Below, piece after piece: positions 1 through 7,187 of a DNA stretch of 60,208 bases (its first letter is position 1; each line of letters starts with the position of its first letter). The notes under the pieces are model-generated. The model had not been told where the DNA came from. It saw nothing but the letters and a program-made list of their open reading frames with translations, and made no database searches. Made by a program: the position numbers and the translations under genes. This stretch comes from Butyricicoccus pullicaecorum (GTDB lineage Bacteria > Bacillota > Clostridia > Oscillospirales > Butyricicoccaceae): NCBI GenBank assembly GCA_018366195.1, contig JAGZIN010000017.1, positions 1-60,208 of the forward strand. The letters run 5' to 3'.

Positions 1-66
1 CGGCTGGCAGATCGTATTACACGTTTGACGTGTCCGCGAGGATCAGAGGGCTTTGCCCGCATGTGA
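1..66 (+). CDS. possible C-terminal tail of a gene cut by the window edge
   Basis: Reading from base 1 gives 21 codons ending in TGA at 64-66, four bases before a strong terminator hairpin. The tail contains Leu-Thr-Cys-Pro-Arg-Gly. I do not recognise the protein. A second frame is also open through here, up to a TAG at 102, so the choice rests only on the stop-terminator spacing. If real, it would be the last part of an element gene. Confidence 0.22.
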   Translation, partial: RLADRITRLTCPRGSEGFARM

Positions 67-70
67 AATA

Positions 71-89
71 CCCCCGGCTTTGCCGGGGG
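71..89 (+). terminator. Rho-independent terminator, probably shared by both strands
   Basis: A perfect 8-bp G+C stem (cccccggc / gccggggg) with a TTT loop is followed on the plus strand by the T-rich ATATTTATTTTAT. On the minus strand it lies just past the stop of the methyltransferase, so it may end transcription in both directions. Confidence 0.75.
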
Positions 90-98
90 ATATTTATT

Positions 99-1415
99 TT
101 ATAGTACCTTGATGATTTCAAGTGCAACAGCTTTGGCTAAAAGCGGTGGTACCGCATTGCCAACCTGAGTATACTGAGGAACTTCTTTTCTGCGAAGAAG
201 CCCTCCAGTTGTCCGCTTTCCTAAGAATTCGAAAGAATCATCGAATGATTGGCATCTTGCCATCTCTCTTACACTGAACGTCCTCGGTTCCCAGGGGCTA
301 ATATAATCATCTGCAATCGTTACAACGGTGGCAGATGGTTGATCCGGTGCCCATCTCTGTCGAATGTTCTTTTTTGTAAGCAGAATCTCGGCTTGTTCTT
401 TTGTCGCTCCAGAGTGCTTGAACAAACTGACAACTTCCTCGGCATTCATCCCAAACTTATCGCAGCAAAGAGCAATAAGAGAGGGCTTGTCAGAAATGTC
501 AACACCTTTTTCCATTACTCGCCGTTTGAGATAGGTTCCTGTTTCTCCTGGCATAAACAGTTCAAATCTTTCTTTCACGATGTCTGTTTGCTTCGAAAGC
601 TCACTACAGGTAGTCGACTTAGCAGCAATCGGCTTTCCATCAATACCAGGGGTACGTCCATTGATGCTATCCATTTGATACTGAGTTGGGACAGGATTAA
701 CGCTGATTCTTTTATCGGTGTCGGTAATAAGGTCGCCAATGGCTTCAAGCAATGTTACACGATTTTCGGGCTTTACAGTTGGCTCAGGGTATTGAGGTGG
801 AGTAAGCCCTCTACGATATCCCATAAAAATAATTCTATTTCTTCTCTGGGGAACACCATAGTCGGCGGCGTTCAAAATTCTTGGCTCAAGTGTGTCATAC
901 CCTATTTCGTTCAACTCACTGCGAAGAATATCAGGGGTAACGCTTCCATCGGGATACGCAATCCCCGTAATACCAACATACCCCATAAATTGCATATCAA
1001 CAAAACCCTCAACATTTTCAAGAACAATGTACTTGGGCTTAATCTCATTGATAACACGAACATATTCTCCAAAAAGCATATTTCTCGGGTCTGACTTATC
1101 TCTGCGCCCAGCTCTTGAAAAGCCCTGACAACTTGGTCCCCCAATCATCAAATCGATTTCTGGGATTTCATTGCTCCGAAAAATTTCTAATGCTGCAATA
1201 TGCTTACGAATATCATCGCCAGTAAGGTTTCGGATGTCGGAACGCTCAAACCAGGTGTTTTTTCCTTGAATTAAACCGAGTTGCTCGTGCCGGTGCTTGT
1301 AGGTGACTTCGACCATGTCGCTGATATCTGAACTAAAGAGAATATGAAAGCCTGCCTGAATCAGTCCCTCAGAACAGCCGCCTGCACCGCAGAATAAATC
1401 TACTGCATAAGGCAT
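99..1415 (-). CDS. DNA (cytosine-5-)-methyltransferase, no partner nuclease in view
   Basis: Transfers methyl from S-adenosylmethionine to C5 of cytosine in a target DNA sequence. The canonical C5 motifs appear in order: the SAM-binding FCGAGG near residue 8; the catalytic motif GGPSCQGFS near residues 92-100, with Ser where most family members have the first Pro of PPCQ; ENVEG near 133; QRRNR near 190; and the closing QVGNAVPPLLAKA. The variable target-recognition region lies between the last two. The start is ATG at 1415, with AAAGGAG 8 bases upstream; a GTG two codons earlier is too close to that site. No restriction endonuclease or very-short-patch repair gene is adjacent, so this looks like an orphan methylase carried by the element, either for modification of element DNA or as the survivor of a restriction system. 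The target cannot be read from the sequence. Confidence 0.93.
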   Translation of the reverse strand: MPYAVDLFCGAGGCSEGLIQAGFHILFSSDISDMVEVTYKHRHEQLGLIQGKNTWFERSDIRNLTGDDIRKHIAALEIFRSNEIPEIDLMIGGPSCQGFSRAGRRDKSDPRNMLFGEYVRVINEIKPKYIVLENVEGFVDMQFMGYVGITGIAYPDGSVTPDILRSELNEIGYDTLEPRILNAADYGVPQRRNRIIFMGYRRGLTPPQYPEPTVKPENRVTLLEAIGDLITDTDKRISVNPVPTQYQMDSINGRTPGIDGKPIAAKSTTCSELSKQTDIVKERFELFMPGETGTYLKRRVMEKGVDISDKPSLIALCCDKFGMNAEEVVSLFKHSGATKEQAEILLTKKNIRQRWAPDQPSATVVTIADDYISPWEPRTFSVREMARCQSFDDSFEFLGKRTTGGLLRRKEVPQYTQVGNAVPPLLAKAVALEIIKVL

Positions 1416-1450
1416 ATCCACAACTCCTTTCCAATTTATTATGAATAGAT

Positions 1451-1496
1451 ACTACCATACACAGCCCCAAAAGTCCAGGACTTTTTGCATGGTAGT
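1451..1496. promoter_or_regulatory. nested palindromes upstream of the methyltransferase
   Basis: An outer inverted repeat (actaccat at 1451-1458, atggtagt at 1489-1496) encloses a perfect inner palindrome, AAAAGTCC-A-GGACTTTT, at 1469-1485. It lies 36-80 bases before the methylase start. An operator, or an RNA hairpin in its leader, are both possible. Confidence 0.5.
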
Positions 1497-1627
1497 CCTC
1501 AATTATTTATCATATTGTATCTACAAAATCCAGGCCTGATATTGCTGATTTTTTATTCCTTACAGACATTTTAGATATTCATGTTTATAAAGAGCGGTAT
1601 ATCGCAAAATACACCGCGCTTTGGATA

Positions 1628-2093
1628 TCAAAAATCTTCCTCGGTAATAATACGCAGAATCAGATTATTGATTACTTTATTCTCTTTAATACTTTCTTCG
1701 ACTTGTTCAAGCCACATCTCTTCATTTTCTTTATCAAACGCTTCCAGTTCGGTACGCTGCTCCGGCGATAAGCCCTTGTATCGCTGCTCAAAATATTCTG
1801 CACGTTCTTTCTGGGTCTGTGAATCCTGCGATATCTGTCGGGAATGTATCCGGCACTAACTTTCCTTGTCTTGTCAGCCAAGCCAAGGCATCAATGAATC
1901 CCATCATGTACGTAAGGCGTTCTTTTGACGTTAAATAGAAGTTCTCTGTCTTTAGGTACTTTGTACGGGGAGACTGTCCAAACGCCTTGTAAAGCCCCTT
2001 ATCGCTTTCTAAGAGTATTCTAAGACCGTCATGGTACTGCTCGTAGTTATCAAGCACCATACTTTTCAACGTATATAATTCGTCCGAGTTCAT
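1628..2093 (-). pseudogene. small element-borne gene broken by a frameshift
   Basis: The first 85 or so codons, from ATG at 2093, run in one frame through Met-Met-Gly-Phe-Ile-Asp-Ala-Leu. Near 1829 that frame turns into unlikely sequence and stops at 1788. A second frame takes over cleanly at the same point, beginning Gln-Asp-Ser-Gln-Thr-Gln-Lys, and continues through an acidic, Glu-rich helix-forming tail to TGA at 1628-1630. The total span is 466 bases, one more than a multiple of three, as expected for a single inserted base. Together they would give a soluble, mostly helical protein of about 154 residues. I do not recognise its family; short proteins of this kind are common accessory genes of integrative elements. 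A sequencing error is the alternative to true decay. Confidence 0.6.
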
Positions 2094-2113
2094 TTCAATC
2101 CCTCCAATGTAGT

Positions 2114-2189
2114 TTATAACATAAATTATAACATAAATTATAACATATAAATCACATCTATGGAAACATAAAATCTAACATAGAAGTGA
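2114..2189. promoter_or_regulatory. repeats and dyad between divergent genes
   Basis: Two perfect tandem copies of the 12-mer ataaattataac (2121-2132, 2133-2144) with partial copies on each side are followed by an inverted repeat, tcacatctatg (2152-2162) and catagaagtga (2179-2189), with one mismatch. The dyad ends seven bases before the ribbon-helix-helix gene. Such proteins often repress their own promoter through short dyads, so this is a candidate autoregulatory operator. Confidence 0.5.
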
Positions 2190-2195
2190 TTTAGC

Positions 2196-2393
2196 ATGAA
2201 AGAGGAAAAATTGATAATCCACCCGAAACGTCCCAAGGGGGATGACGGGTATAAGACCTTTTCCGTTCGTATCAGAGAGGACATTGTGCAGCGCATTGAT
2301 GAAATATCGGCTCAGACAGGGCGTAGCCGAAATGAACTGATTGGTATACTGTTGGAGTTTTCATTAGACCGTTGTTCCATCGAACCCAAGTAA
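2196..2393 (+). CDS. ribbon-helix-helix (CopG/Arc-like) DNA-binding protein
   Basis: This 65-residue protein has the ribbon-helix-helix layout: a beta-strand around residues 20-25 (Thr-Phe-Ser-Val-Arg-Ile), a helix with Ile-Val-Gln-Arg-Ile-Asp-Glu, the turn Thr-Gly-Arg-Ser-Arg-Asn-Glu, and a second helix. These proteins dimerise and bind short inverted repeats in the major groove, acting as repressors or plasmid/element copy-control factors. A matching dyad and 12-bp tandem repeats lie immediately upstream, and the gene ends at a strong shared terminator. The ribosome site is weak. The role is inferred to be a local regulator of the mobile element. Confidence 0.8.
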   Translation: MKEEKLIIHPKRPKGDDGYKTFSVRIREDIVQRIDEISAQTGRSRNELIGILLEFSLDRCSIEPK

Positions 2394-2397
2394 CAAA

Positions 2398-2447
2398 AAA
2401 TCACAGGCAGCTCCTTTGCGTAATGCAGTAGGAATCGCCTGTGATTT
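2398..2447. terminator. bidirectional terminator between convergent genes
   Basis: The 11-bp arms aaatcacaggc (2398-2408) and gcctgtgattt (2437-2447) are perfect complements. T-runs follow in both directions, so it serves the ribbon-helix-helix gene and the facing Xre gene. Confidence 0.8.
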
Positions 2448-2449
2448 TC

Positions 2450-3151
2450 TTATTTTCCGTATCGTTTGATATCCACCTGTGACAGCGTGTGGACGGTGGC
2501 TTTAAGCGTTCTCAAATGCTCCCGAGCTGTTTTATAGTCCTTATGAGCCATGTAATCCTCAATCAGCTCTACATTGTCCTTCACAATCATGTCCATCTGC
2601 TCCAATGCAGATTTCAGCCCTAAAATACGTTCAAAGTCTGTATAACGGGATTCGCCTTTTTCTGCCGGAGGTTCATTTTCCTCGCATTGTAAGGGGAATG
2701 TGTCAGTCCACTCTTGCAGCTCGGCTTGTGTGATATCTCCGTTCTCCCATTTGCGTCTCTTGTTATACCACGCTTCTAATGCTTGAAGAATCACTTCATT
2801 TTTGGTTTGGAGAGCATATTTAGGCTCTTGCGGAAGTTCGATGGGAACAAGGTCGTATTTCTCGGACAGTTCAAACAAGATGTGTACAGTATCATTATAG
2901 CTGTCAATCTGGCGGTCAATAAGTGTTTCTACTGGCACGCCGAGTCTTTGAGCGATTGATTCTAACTTATCTCTTGAAGCTTGACGGTATCCGATTTCAT
3001 AGTTCCTTATAGCAGCTTCATTTACCCCTAAAGCAGTTGCCAATTCAACAACAGATATCTTTTTCTGCGAACGGATTCGTCTGATTTTCAGTCCAGTGCC
3101 CAGACGCCTTTCTGACTTTTTATCACTTAAAAATATATCCCAAAAGCTCAT
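2450..3151 (-). CDS. Xre-family helix-turn-helix regulator
   Basis: An N-terminal Cro/C1-type domain (about residues 17-70) contains the pattern Val-Val-Glu-Leu-Ala-Thr-Ala-Leu-Gly-Val-Asn-Glu-Ala-Ala-Ile-Arg-Asn-Tyr-Glu, with the second helix ending in the usual N-Y-E. The remaining 160 residues are charged and helical with no recognised domain, and may sense a ligand or bind a partner. The start is placed at ATG 3151, preceded by GGGAGGAAGGG; upstream in-frame codons would overlap that site. It is transcribed away from the excisionase and integrase, so the simplest reading is an element repressor controlling them. A 12-bp perfect palindrome lies 21 bases before the start and two matching dyads flank the opposing promoter. 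Confidence 0.85.
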   Translation of the reverse strand: MSFWDIFLSDKKSERRLGTGLKIRRIRSQKKISVVELATALGVNEAAIRNYEIGYRQASRDKLESIAQRLGVPVETLIDRQIDSYNDTVHILFELSEKYDLVPIELPQEPKYALQTKNEVILQALEAWYNKRRKWENGDITQAELQEWTDTFPLQCEENEPPAEKGESRYTDFERILGLKSALEQMDMIVKDNVELIEDYMAHKDYKTAREHLRTLKATVHTLSQVDIKRYGK

Positions 3152-3171
3152 TGCCCTTCCTCCCAACTGTG

Positions 3172-3183
3172 TTGCTATAGCAA
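3172..3183. promoter_or_regulatory. 12-bp perfect palindrome at the Xre gene promoter
   Basis: TTGCTATAGCAA is its own reverse complement and lies just upstream of the Xre regulator start on the minus strand. It is a plausible operator for that gene; binding is inferred, not shown. Confidence 0.45.
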
Positions 3184-3260
3184 TACACCTTAAATGATAG
3201 CATTATTCTATGTAGAAATCAAGGATAACCATTCGTATTCGGCTTAAATACATTCATCCG

Positions 3261-3333
3261 TAACGTTTCCGTTATAATCGTGTTGACAACGGCTGTGTAC
3301 AGTAGTACAATAATAAACGTAACGAAAACGTTA
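3261..3333. promoter_or_regulatory. two TAACG-N4-CGTTA dyads around the excisionase promoter
   Basis: The same dyad occurs at 3261-3274 and 3320-3333. The second extends to a perfect CGTAACG-N4-CGTTACG. Their centres are 59 bp apart, one upstream of the -35 box and one downstream of the -10 box. This is the layout of a pair of repressor operators that could loop or block the promoter. Confidence 0.6.
3283..3311 (+). promoter_or_regulatory. sigma-A promoter for the excisionase-integrase unit
   Basis: TTGACA at 3283-3288 and TACAAT at 3306-3311 are separated by exactly 17 bp. It points at the excisionase gene and is bracketed by identical dyads. Confidence 0.75.
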
Positions 3334-3383
3334 CGATTAAAATGAGCCGTGTTCAATCAGTAATAACAAAGGAGATGAATACT

Positions 3384-3596
3384 ATGGCAGGAGTAACCCC
3401 GTCTATCATGGAGTGTCGCAACTACTCTGTGCAGGACATTATGAACATCTATGGTGTCGGAGAGGAAAGTGTCCGCAACTTTATCAAAAAGCATCAGAAA
3501 AACAATGATTTTCGTGTATTCATGGTGGGGAAATATCTTCGTATCGACAAGAACAGTTTTGAAGATTGGTATAACAATCATCCGAACGAGTTCTAA
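3384..3596 (+). CDS. xis: excisionase (Xis-like, Tn916-type element)
   Basis: This 70-residue basic protein has a winged-helix (MerR-like) excisionase pattern: Tyr-Ser-Val-Gln-Asp-Ile-Met-Asn-Ile-Tyr-Gly-Val, then Val-Arg-Asn-Phe-Ile-Lys, and a C-terminal Asp-Trp-Tyr. Excisionases bend the DNA at the element ends and steer the recombinase towards excision. The start is ATG 3384, with AAAGGAG at 3368-3374 giving a 9-base spacing; an ATG at 3342 lies right behind the second dyad and has no ribosome site. The gene ends 8 bases before the integrase gene, the usual xis-int order. Function is inferred from size, fold pattern and position. Confidence 0.8.
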   Translation: MAGVTPSIMECRNYSVQDIMNIYGVGEESVRNFIKKHQKNNDFRVFMVGKYLRIDKNSFEDWYNNHPNEF

Positions 3597-3604
3597 CGTC
3601 TGGT

Positions 3605-5115
3605 ATGGGCAGAAAACCTAAGAAGAAAGACATAGCTGAATATTTGTGGCATAGCGAGCCAACCAAAATTAACGCTACCAATGACAACTGGCGCATCCGC
3701 TACGGGTATCTTGATTCCGAGGGTAAGGAACACCAGACCACCGAAACAGTGAACAACGAACGTGCGAAAAACCAGTTCGTATCCTATCTTCTGCTCTGTG
3801 AAAAGGAACATAAGGCCGCCAAGGGCATAACGGTAGCTTCCAAAGTTGATAAAACAGAGATAGAGACTGTTGAACAGCTCTTGTATGCCTATGCCGAGCA
3901 TACCAAGTATCTACATACCATCGGAGACAGATATGGGTGGGACGAGGGCACTTACAGAGCGAATATCGGTAAGATTCGTAATACATTGTTCCCGTGTTTG
4001 GTTCATTCCCTATATGGAAAATAACCCGTGTCGATATGAGACAGGGGTTCAAGGATATGCTTCAATTACCGCAAGCCAACGGGAATCATAAGGCAAATGG
4101 AGCAAGGGTATCACAGCGTACTGTTTATGATTGCAAGAAAATCATCAGCCGAGCATTCAAGTACGCTACGGATGATTTGGAGCTTATCACAGAAAACCCC
4201 ATGTTGGGTGTTACTGTGAAGCAGCCGAAGTCCGGCAGACGTGAGGTGTGGACGGAGGAACAGTTTAATTTTGCGTATGATAACTGTTCCAATCCACAGC
4301 TAAAGCTTCTAATCAGCCTTATGATTGCACTGAGCAGCCGTATTGGAGAATGTCTCGCCTTAACATGGTCAGATGTATACGATAACGAGGATAAGCACGA
4401 ATCGTCCTATATTCGTGTCTACAAGCAGTTGGTCTACCGTTCTGAGAAATTTATTGAAGAAACAAACGGTCGAGGGATTCTCAAAGTATTCGACCAAGTT
4501 CGCAGCACCCGACCGGATGCAAAGAGACGAGCAGTTTTCCATGTTACCAAGACAGAAAAGGAAATCGAAGCAAAGACGGACAGAATCTATGTAGCACCGG
4601 AAGTCATTTTCATGCTCCGTGATTACAAGCTTGTTCAGAATCAGCATAAGCAGCTTGCAGGAGACAGCTACATTGATGATGATTTGATATTTGCTCACGA
4701 GAATGGCACGCATATCAGTTCGCAATACGCCGATGATATGTTCAGTGCGTTATATAAGCCTTTGGGACTTCCAAGGGTAGACCTGTATAGCCTAAGACAC
4801 TTCTCTATCACAAAGAAATTGGCGATTAACGGGCATGACTATGTAAGCTTGGCAAAAGATACCGCTCACCGCCAGTTGGGGACGATACAGGACTATTACG
4901 AAACGCCGGAGGACAGCGTTAGAATTGATACAGCAAAAGCGATTGGAAAATTCCTTGTCCGCTCTGATGAATCGGATTCTGAATCCAAAGTGACACTCTC
5001 TCTGGAAGATGAAGATTTTGCAAAAAAGCTTGAGGAAGTAGCTTCTGATTCAGCCGGAAAACAGATGCTTGAGTTTGCCATTGCTATGTACGAAAAAAAT
5101 AATTCGGATAAATAA
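3605..5115 (+). pseudogene. int: tyrosine recombinase (integrase) split by a frameshift
   Basis: Site-specific recombinase that would insert and excise the element. The first frame (3605-4024) encodes the N-terminal arm-binding domain, rich in Lys and Tyr, and ends after Thr-Leu-Phe-Pro-Cys. The second frame picks up at about 3994 with Phe-Gly-Ser-Phe-Pro-Ile-Trp-Lys and carries the core-binding and catalytic domains. Adding one T to the TTT run near 3997-3999 rejoins them into about 503 residues, a normal length. Catalytic parts are visible in the second piece: Ser-Arg-Ile-Gly-Glu (first Arg), Ser-Leu-Arg-His (second Arg, with Tyr where many members have His), a His-Arg pair, and the nucleophile in Asp-Tyr-Tyr-Glu-Thr-Pro. 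The GTG at 3994 has no ribosome site. Decay, a base-calling error in the T-run, or rarely slippage could explain the break. Confidence 0.85.
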
Positions 5116-5263
5116 CGGTCATTCAACACCAACCGTATGGAACACCGCTAATCACCCAAAAATTCGGCTACTGTACAAAATCGCTAATTTTACTGTATAA
5201 TATAAGCGATACGAAATACACGAACCATGATTCCCTTGCAGCAATAAAAGAGAAAAACCTCTC

Positions 5264-5282
5264 CAAGCGAAGCTTGATTATT
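5264..5282 (+). terminator. short terminator after the integrase
   Basis: A 5-bp stem (caagc-gaa-gcttg) is followed by ATTATTTTTTCTTTT. It is weak by stem length but well placed about 150 bases after the recombinase stop. Confidence 0.4.
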
Positions 5283-5301
5283 TTTTCTTTTACTGCTCAA
5301 T

Positions 5302-5339
5302 AAAAAAGCCGAAAACCCTTGAAAACAAAGGCTTTCGGC
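5302..5339 (-). terminator. terminator of the tRNA-Arg transcript
   Basis: On the minus strand GCCGAAA (5339-5333) pairs with TTTCGGC (5314-5308) and is followed by six Ts. It starts 10 bases past the tRNA 3' end. Confidence 0.7.
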
Positions 5340-5348
5340 GTTATTATC

Positions 5349-5425
5349 TGGCGCGCCAAAAGGGATTCGAACCCCCGGCCTTCCCCTTAGGAGGGGGACG
5401 CTCTATCCAACTGAGCTATTGGCGC
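5349..5425 (-). tRNA. tRNA-Arg (anticodon CCU), CCA encoded
   Basis: The minus strand folds as a full cloverleaf: acceptor GCGCCAA / TTGGCGC, D-arm GCTC...GAGC, anticodon stem TCCCC / GGGGA around loop CTCCTAA with anticodon CCT, T-arm with TTCGAAT, discriminator G, then CCA in the DNA. It reads the rare Arg codon AGG. Its T-stem contains G-U pairs and its acceptor differs from that of the partial tRNA-Arg beside it, so the two are not recent copies. If the partial copy marks the insertion site, this intact gene lies inside the element and may have replaced the host function. Confidence 0.93.
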
Positions 5426-5451
5426 GTATATCAAATGAAATTGTAAATAGT

Positions 5452-5507
5452 GAGGATTGAACAACCGCTTAGGAGGCGAATGCTCTATCCTGCTGAGCTA
5501 CAGAGAC
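5452..5507 (-). pseudogene. truncated or decayed second tRNA-Arg (CCU)
   Basis: The minus strand begins GTCTCTG-TA-GCTC...GAGC and has the loop CTCCTAA, so acceptor 5' strand, D-arm and anticodon loop match a normal bacterial tRNA-Arg(CCU). After the anticodon stem the variable loop and T-stem are missing or scrambled, only TTCAATCC recalls the T-loop, and no strand complements the GTCTCTG acceptor. This is the expected remnant at an element junction with crossover in the anticodon-loop sequence; simple decay of a duplicate is the alternative. AATTGTA/TACAATT arms flank the fragment. Confidence 0.7.
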
Positions 5508-5807
5508 ATATACAATTGGGGACATAGGAAGATTGCCAGAGGAAGATTTCTGAACAGAAAGTAGATATCTTTGAAATGCCAACACCTATCACTATATTTT
5601 TTAATAATACCGTATTTTTTCTGAAAAGTCAATGGTTTGCGAGCGATTTGCATGGGATTCTAGAAAAACTGGTAAACTTTATTGTTTTTTATAGATTGAA
5701 CGGCTGTCAAATGTTTTATTTTAGGCGCAATTGTGATATGATAACAGAGATAGGACTGGTGATGTCCACTTGTGAGTAAAGCCTGTGGAAAAGGAAGTGA
5801 CGATTTG
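5508..5807. other. gene-free leader region before the decarboxylase operon
   Basis: A-T-rich and without a credible gene. A TATGAT hexamer at 5737-5742 could be the -10 box of the operon, but no good -35 box sits 17 bases upstream. No riboswitch or biotin-operator pattern was recognised. An in-frame extension of the first gene into this stretch lacks a ribosome site. Confidence 0.5.
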
Positions 5808-7187
5808 ATGGAAATGAAGATTACCGAAACTGTATTGCGTGATGCCCAACAATCGCTGATGGCAACCCGAATGCCGCAGTCAGATTTTGAGGCAATTCTA
5901 GATCAGATGGATACAGCGGGATACTATGCAATTGAATGTTGGGGGGGGGCAACCTTCGACTCCTGCCTGCGCTATTTGACAGAAGACCCATGGGAGCGCC
6001 TGCGCACCATTAAAAAGCACATGAAGCGGACGAAGCTGCAAATGCTGCTGCGTGGTCAAAATCTGCTTGGGTATCATCATTATTCAGATGATACCGTTCG
6101 GCGCTTTGTGCGTGCAGCGGTAGAAAATGGAATTGATATCATTCGAATTTTTGATGCGCTCAATGATTTGCGCAATATCCGAACAGCAGTGGAGGCGTGC
6201 ATCGAAGCAGGAGGACATGCGCAGGGGGCGATTTGCTATACCTTATCTCCGATTCACAATCTGGAGCTGTATGTTGGGCTTGCCAAGGAGATTGAGCAGA
6301 TGGGCTGTCAGTCGTTGTGTATTAAGGATATGGCTGGTATTATGAGCCCCAAGGAATGTTTTGACCTAGTCAGCGCCATCAAAAAGGAAATCCAGATTCC
6401 GATATTCGTACACACCCATATGACCACGGGACTTGCAGCGATGACATATCTAAAGGCAGCAGAGGCAGGCGCGTCCGGAATTGACACGGCAACGGCTTGT
6501 TTTTCCGGCGGTACCAGTCAGCCGGCGACCCAAACCATGGTCTATACCTTGGAGCAAATGGGAATTTCGTGCGGAACCGATGCTGCTGCGCTCAAGAAAA
6601 TTAATGATTTCTTTGTTCCGGTACAGAAGAAGTTTTTGGAGGACGGAATTTTCGACCCCTATGTGCTGATTACAAAGACCGATGTATTGACCTATCAGAT
6701 TCCGGGCGGCATGTTATCCAATCTGGTTGCACAGCTCAAGGCACAAAATGCAATCAATCGCTTGGAGGAGGTGCTGGAAGAAACTCCTCGTGTACGTGCA
6801 GACTTGGGATATCCGCCGCTGGTGACGCCATTGAGCCAGATGGTTGGAGTGCAGGCTGCGGTCAATGTCCTGATGGGAGAGCGCTATAAGAATATTGGAA
6901 AAGAAATCAAGGCATATATCCGTGGGGAATATGGCAAAGCACCTGGTAAGATTGATTCGGCACTGGCACAGAAGGTGCTGGAGGGAGAAGCGCCAATTAC
7001 AGGACGGTATGCAGATACTTTGGAGCCAGAGTTTCCAAAGGCAAAGGAAGAGCTTGGAAATCGTGCAGAAAATGACTTAGATGTGTTATCCTATATTACA
7101 TTCCCGCAGCAGGCAGAGCAATATTTTGCAGAACGCGAGCGAAAGCGTGCGTTGGTTGCGCCATATAGTATTGAGGAGGTGCAATAA
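5808..7187 (+). CDS. oadA: oxaloacetate decarboxylase, alpha (carboxyltransferase) subunit
   Basis: Moves the carboxyl group of oxaloacetate to biotin on the partner carrier protein, giving pyruvate. The pyruvate-carboxylase-like barrel begins Thr-Glu-Thr-Val-Leu-Arg-Asp-Ala-Gln-Gln-Ser and has the metal/substrate residues in Arg-Asp-Ala-Gln, Glu-Cys-Trp-Gly-Gly-Ala-Thr, the biotinyl-site Lys in Cys-Ile-Lys-Asp-Met-Ala-Gly, and the metal-binding His-Thr-His. At 459 residues it lacks the C-terminal biotin domain found in fused forms; that domain is encoded separately two genes later. The start is ATG 5808, 7 bases after AAGGAAGTGA. The codons for Trp-Gly-Gly-Ala contain nine consecutive Gs. 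Its stop overlaps the next start (TAATG). It serves citrate or oxaloacetate fermentation, or reverse anaplerosis, with energy kept as a Na+ gradient. Confidence 0.92.
   Translation: MEMKITETVLRDAQQSLMATRMPQSDFEAILDQMDTAGYYAIECWGGATFDSCLRYLTEDPWERLRTIKKHMKRTKLQMLLRGQNLLGYHHYSDDTVRRFVRAAVENGIDIIRIFDALNDLRNIRTAVEACIEAGGHAQGAICYTLSPIHNLELYVGLAKEIEQMGCQSLCIKDMAGIMSPKECFDLVSAIKKEIQIPIFVHTHMTTGLAAMTYLKAAEAGASGIDTATACFSGGTSQPATQTMVYTLEQMGISCGTDAAALKKINDFFVPVQKKFLEDGIFDPYVLITKTDVLTYQIPGGMLSNLVAQLKAQNAINRLEEVLEETPRVRADLGYPPLVTPLSQMVGVQAAVNVLMGERYKNIGKEIKAYIRGEYGKAPGKIDSALAQKVLEGEAPITGRYADTLEPEFPKAKEELGNRAENDLDVLSYITFPQQAEQYFAERERKRALVAPYSIEEVQ

Larger units (their letters stand above)
1..5475. mobile_element. 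integrase end of an integrative element at a tRNA-Arg site
   Basis: The set of orphan methylase, small regulators, excisionase and recombinase, ending beside tRNA-Arg sequences, is typical of integrative conjugative or mobilisable elements. The likely junction is in the anticodon-loop sequence of the partial tRNA at about 5468-5475. The other end lies left of the window, so no conjugation genes can be judged here. With the integrase frameshifted the element may be unable to move by itself. Confidence 0.6.

Noticed and set aside
249..1094. 281-codon open frame antisense to the methyltransferase
   Set aside because: The opposite strand carries all C5-methylase motifs; the antisense product is low-complexity and unrelated to any family.
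3994..4024. GTG at 3994 as a separate start for the catalytic part of the integrase
   Set aside because: No Shine-Dalgarno sequence, and both frames match one continuous recombinase; a frameshift explains it better.
5576..5779. 67-codon open frame before oadA
   Set aside because: A-T-rich with no ribosome site and composition unlike a protein; treated as leader DNA.
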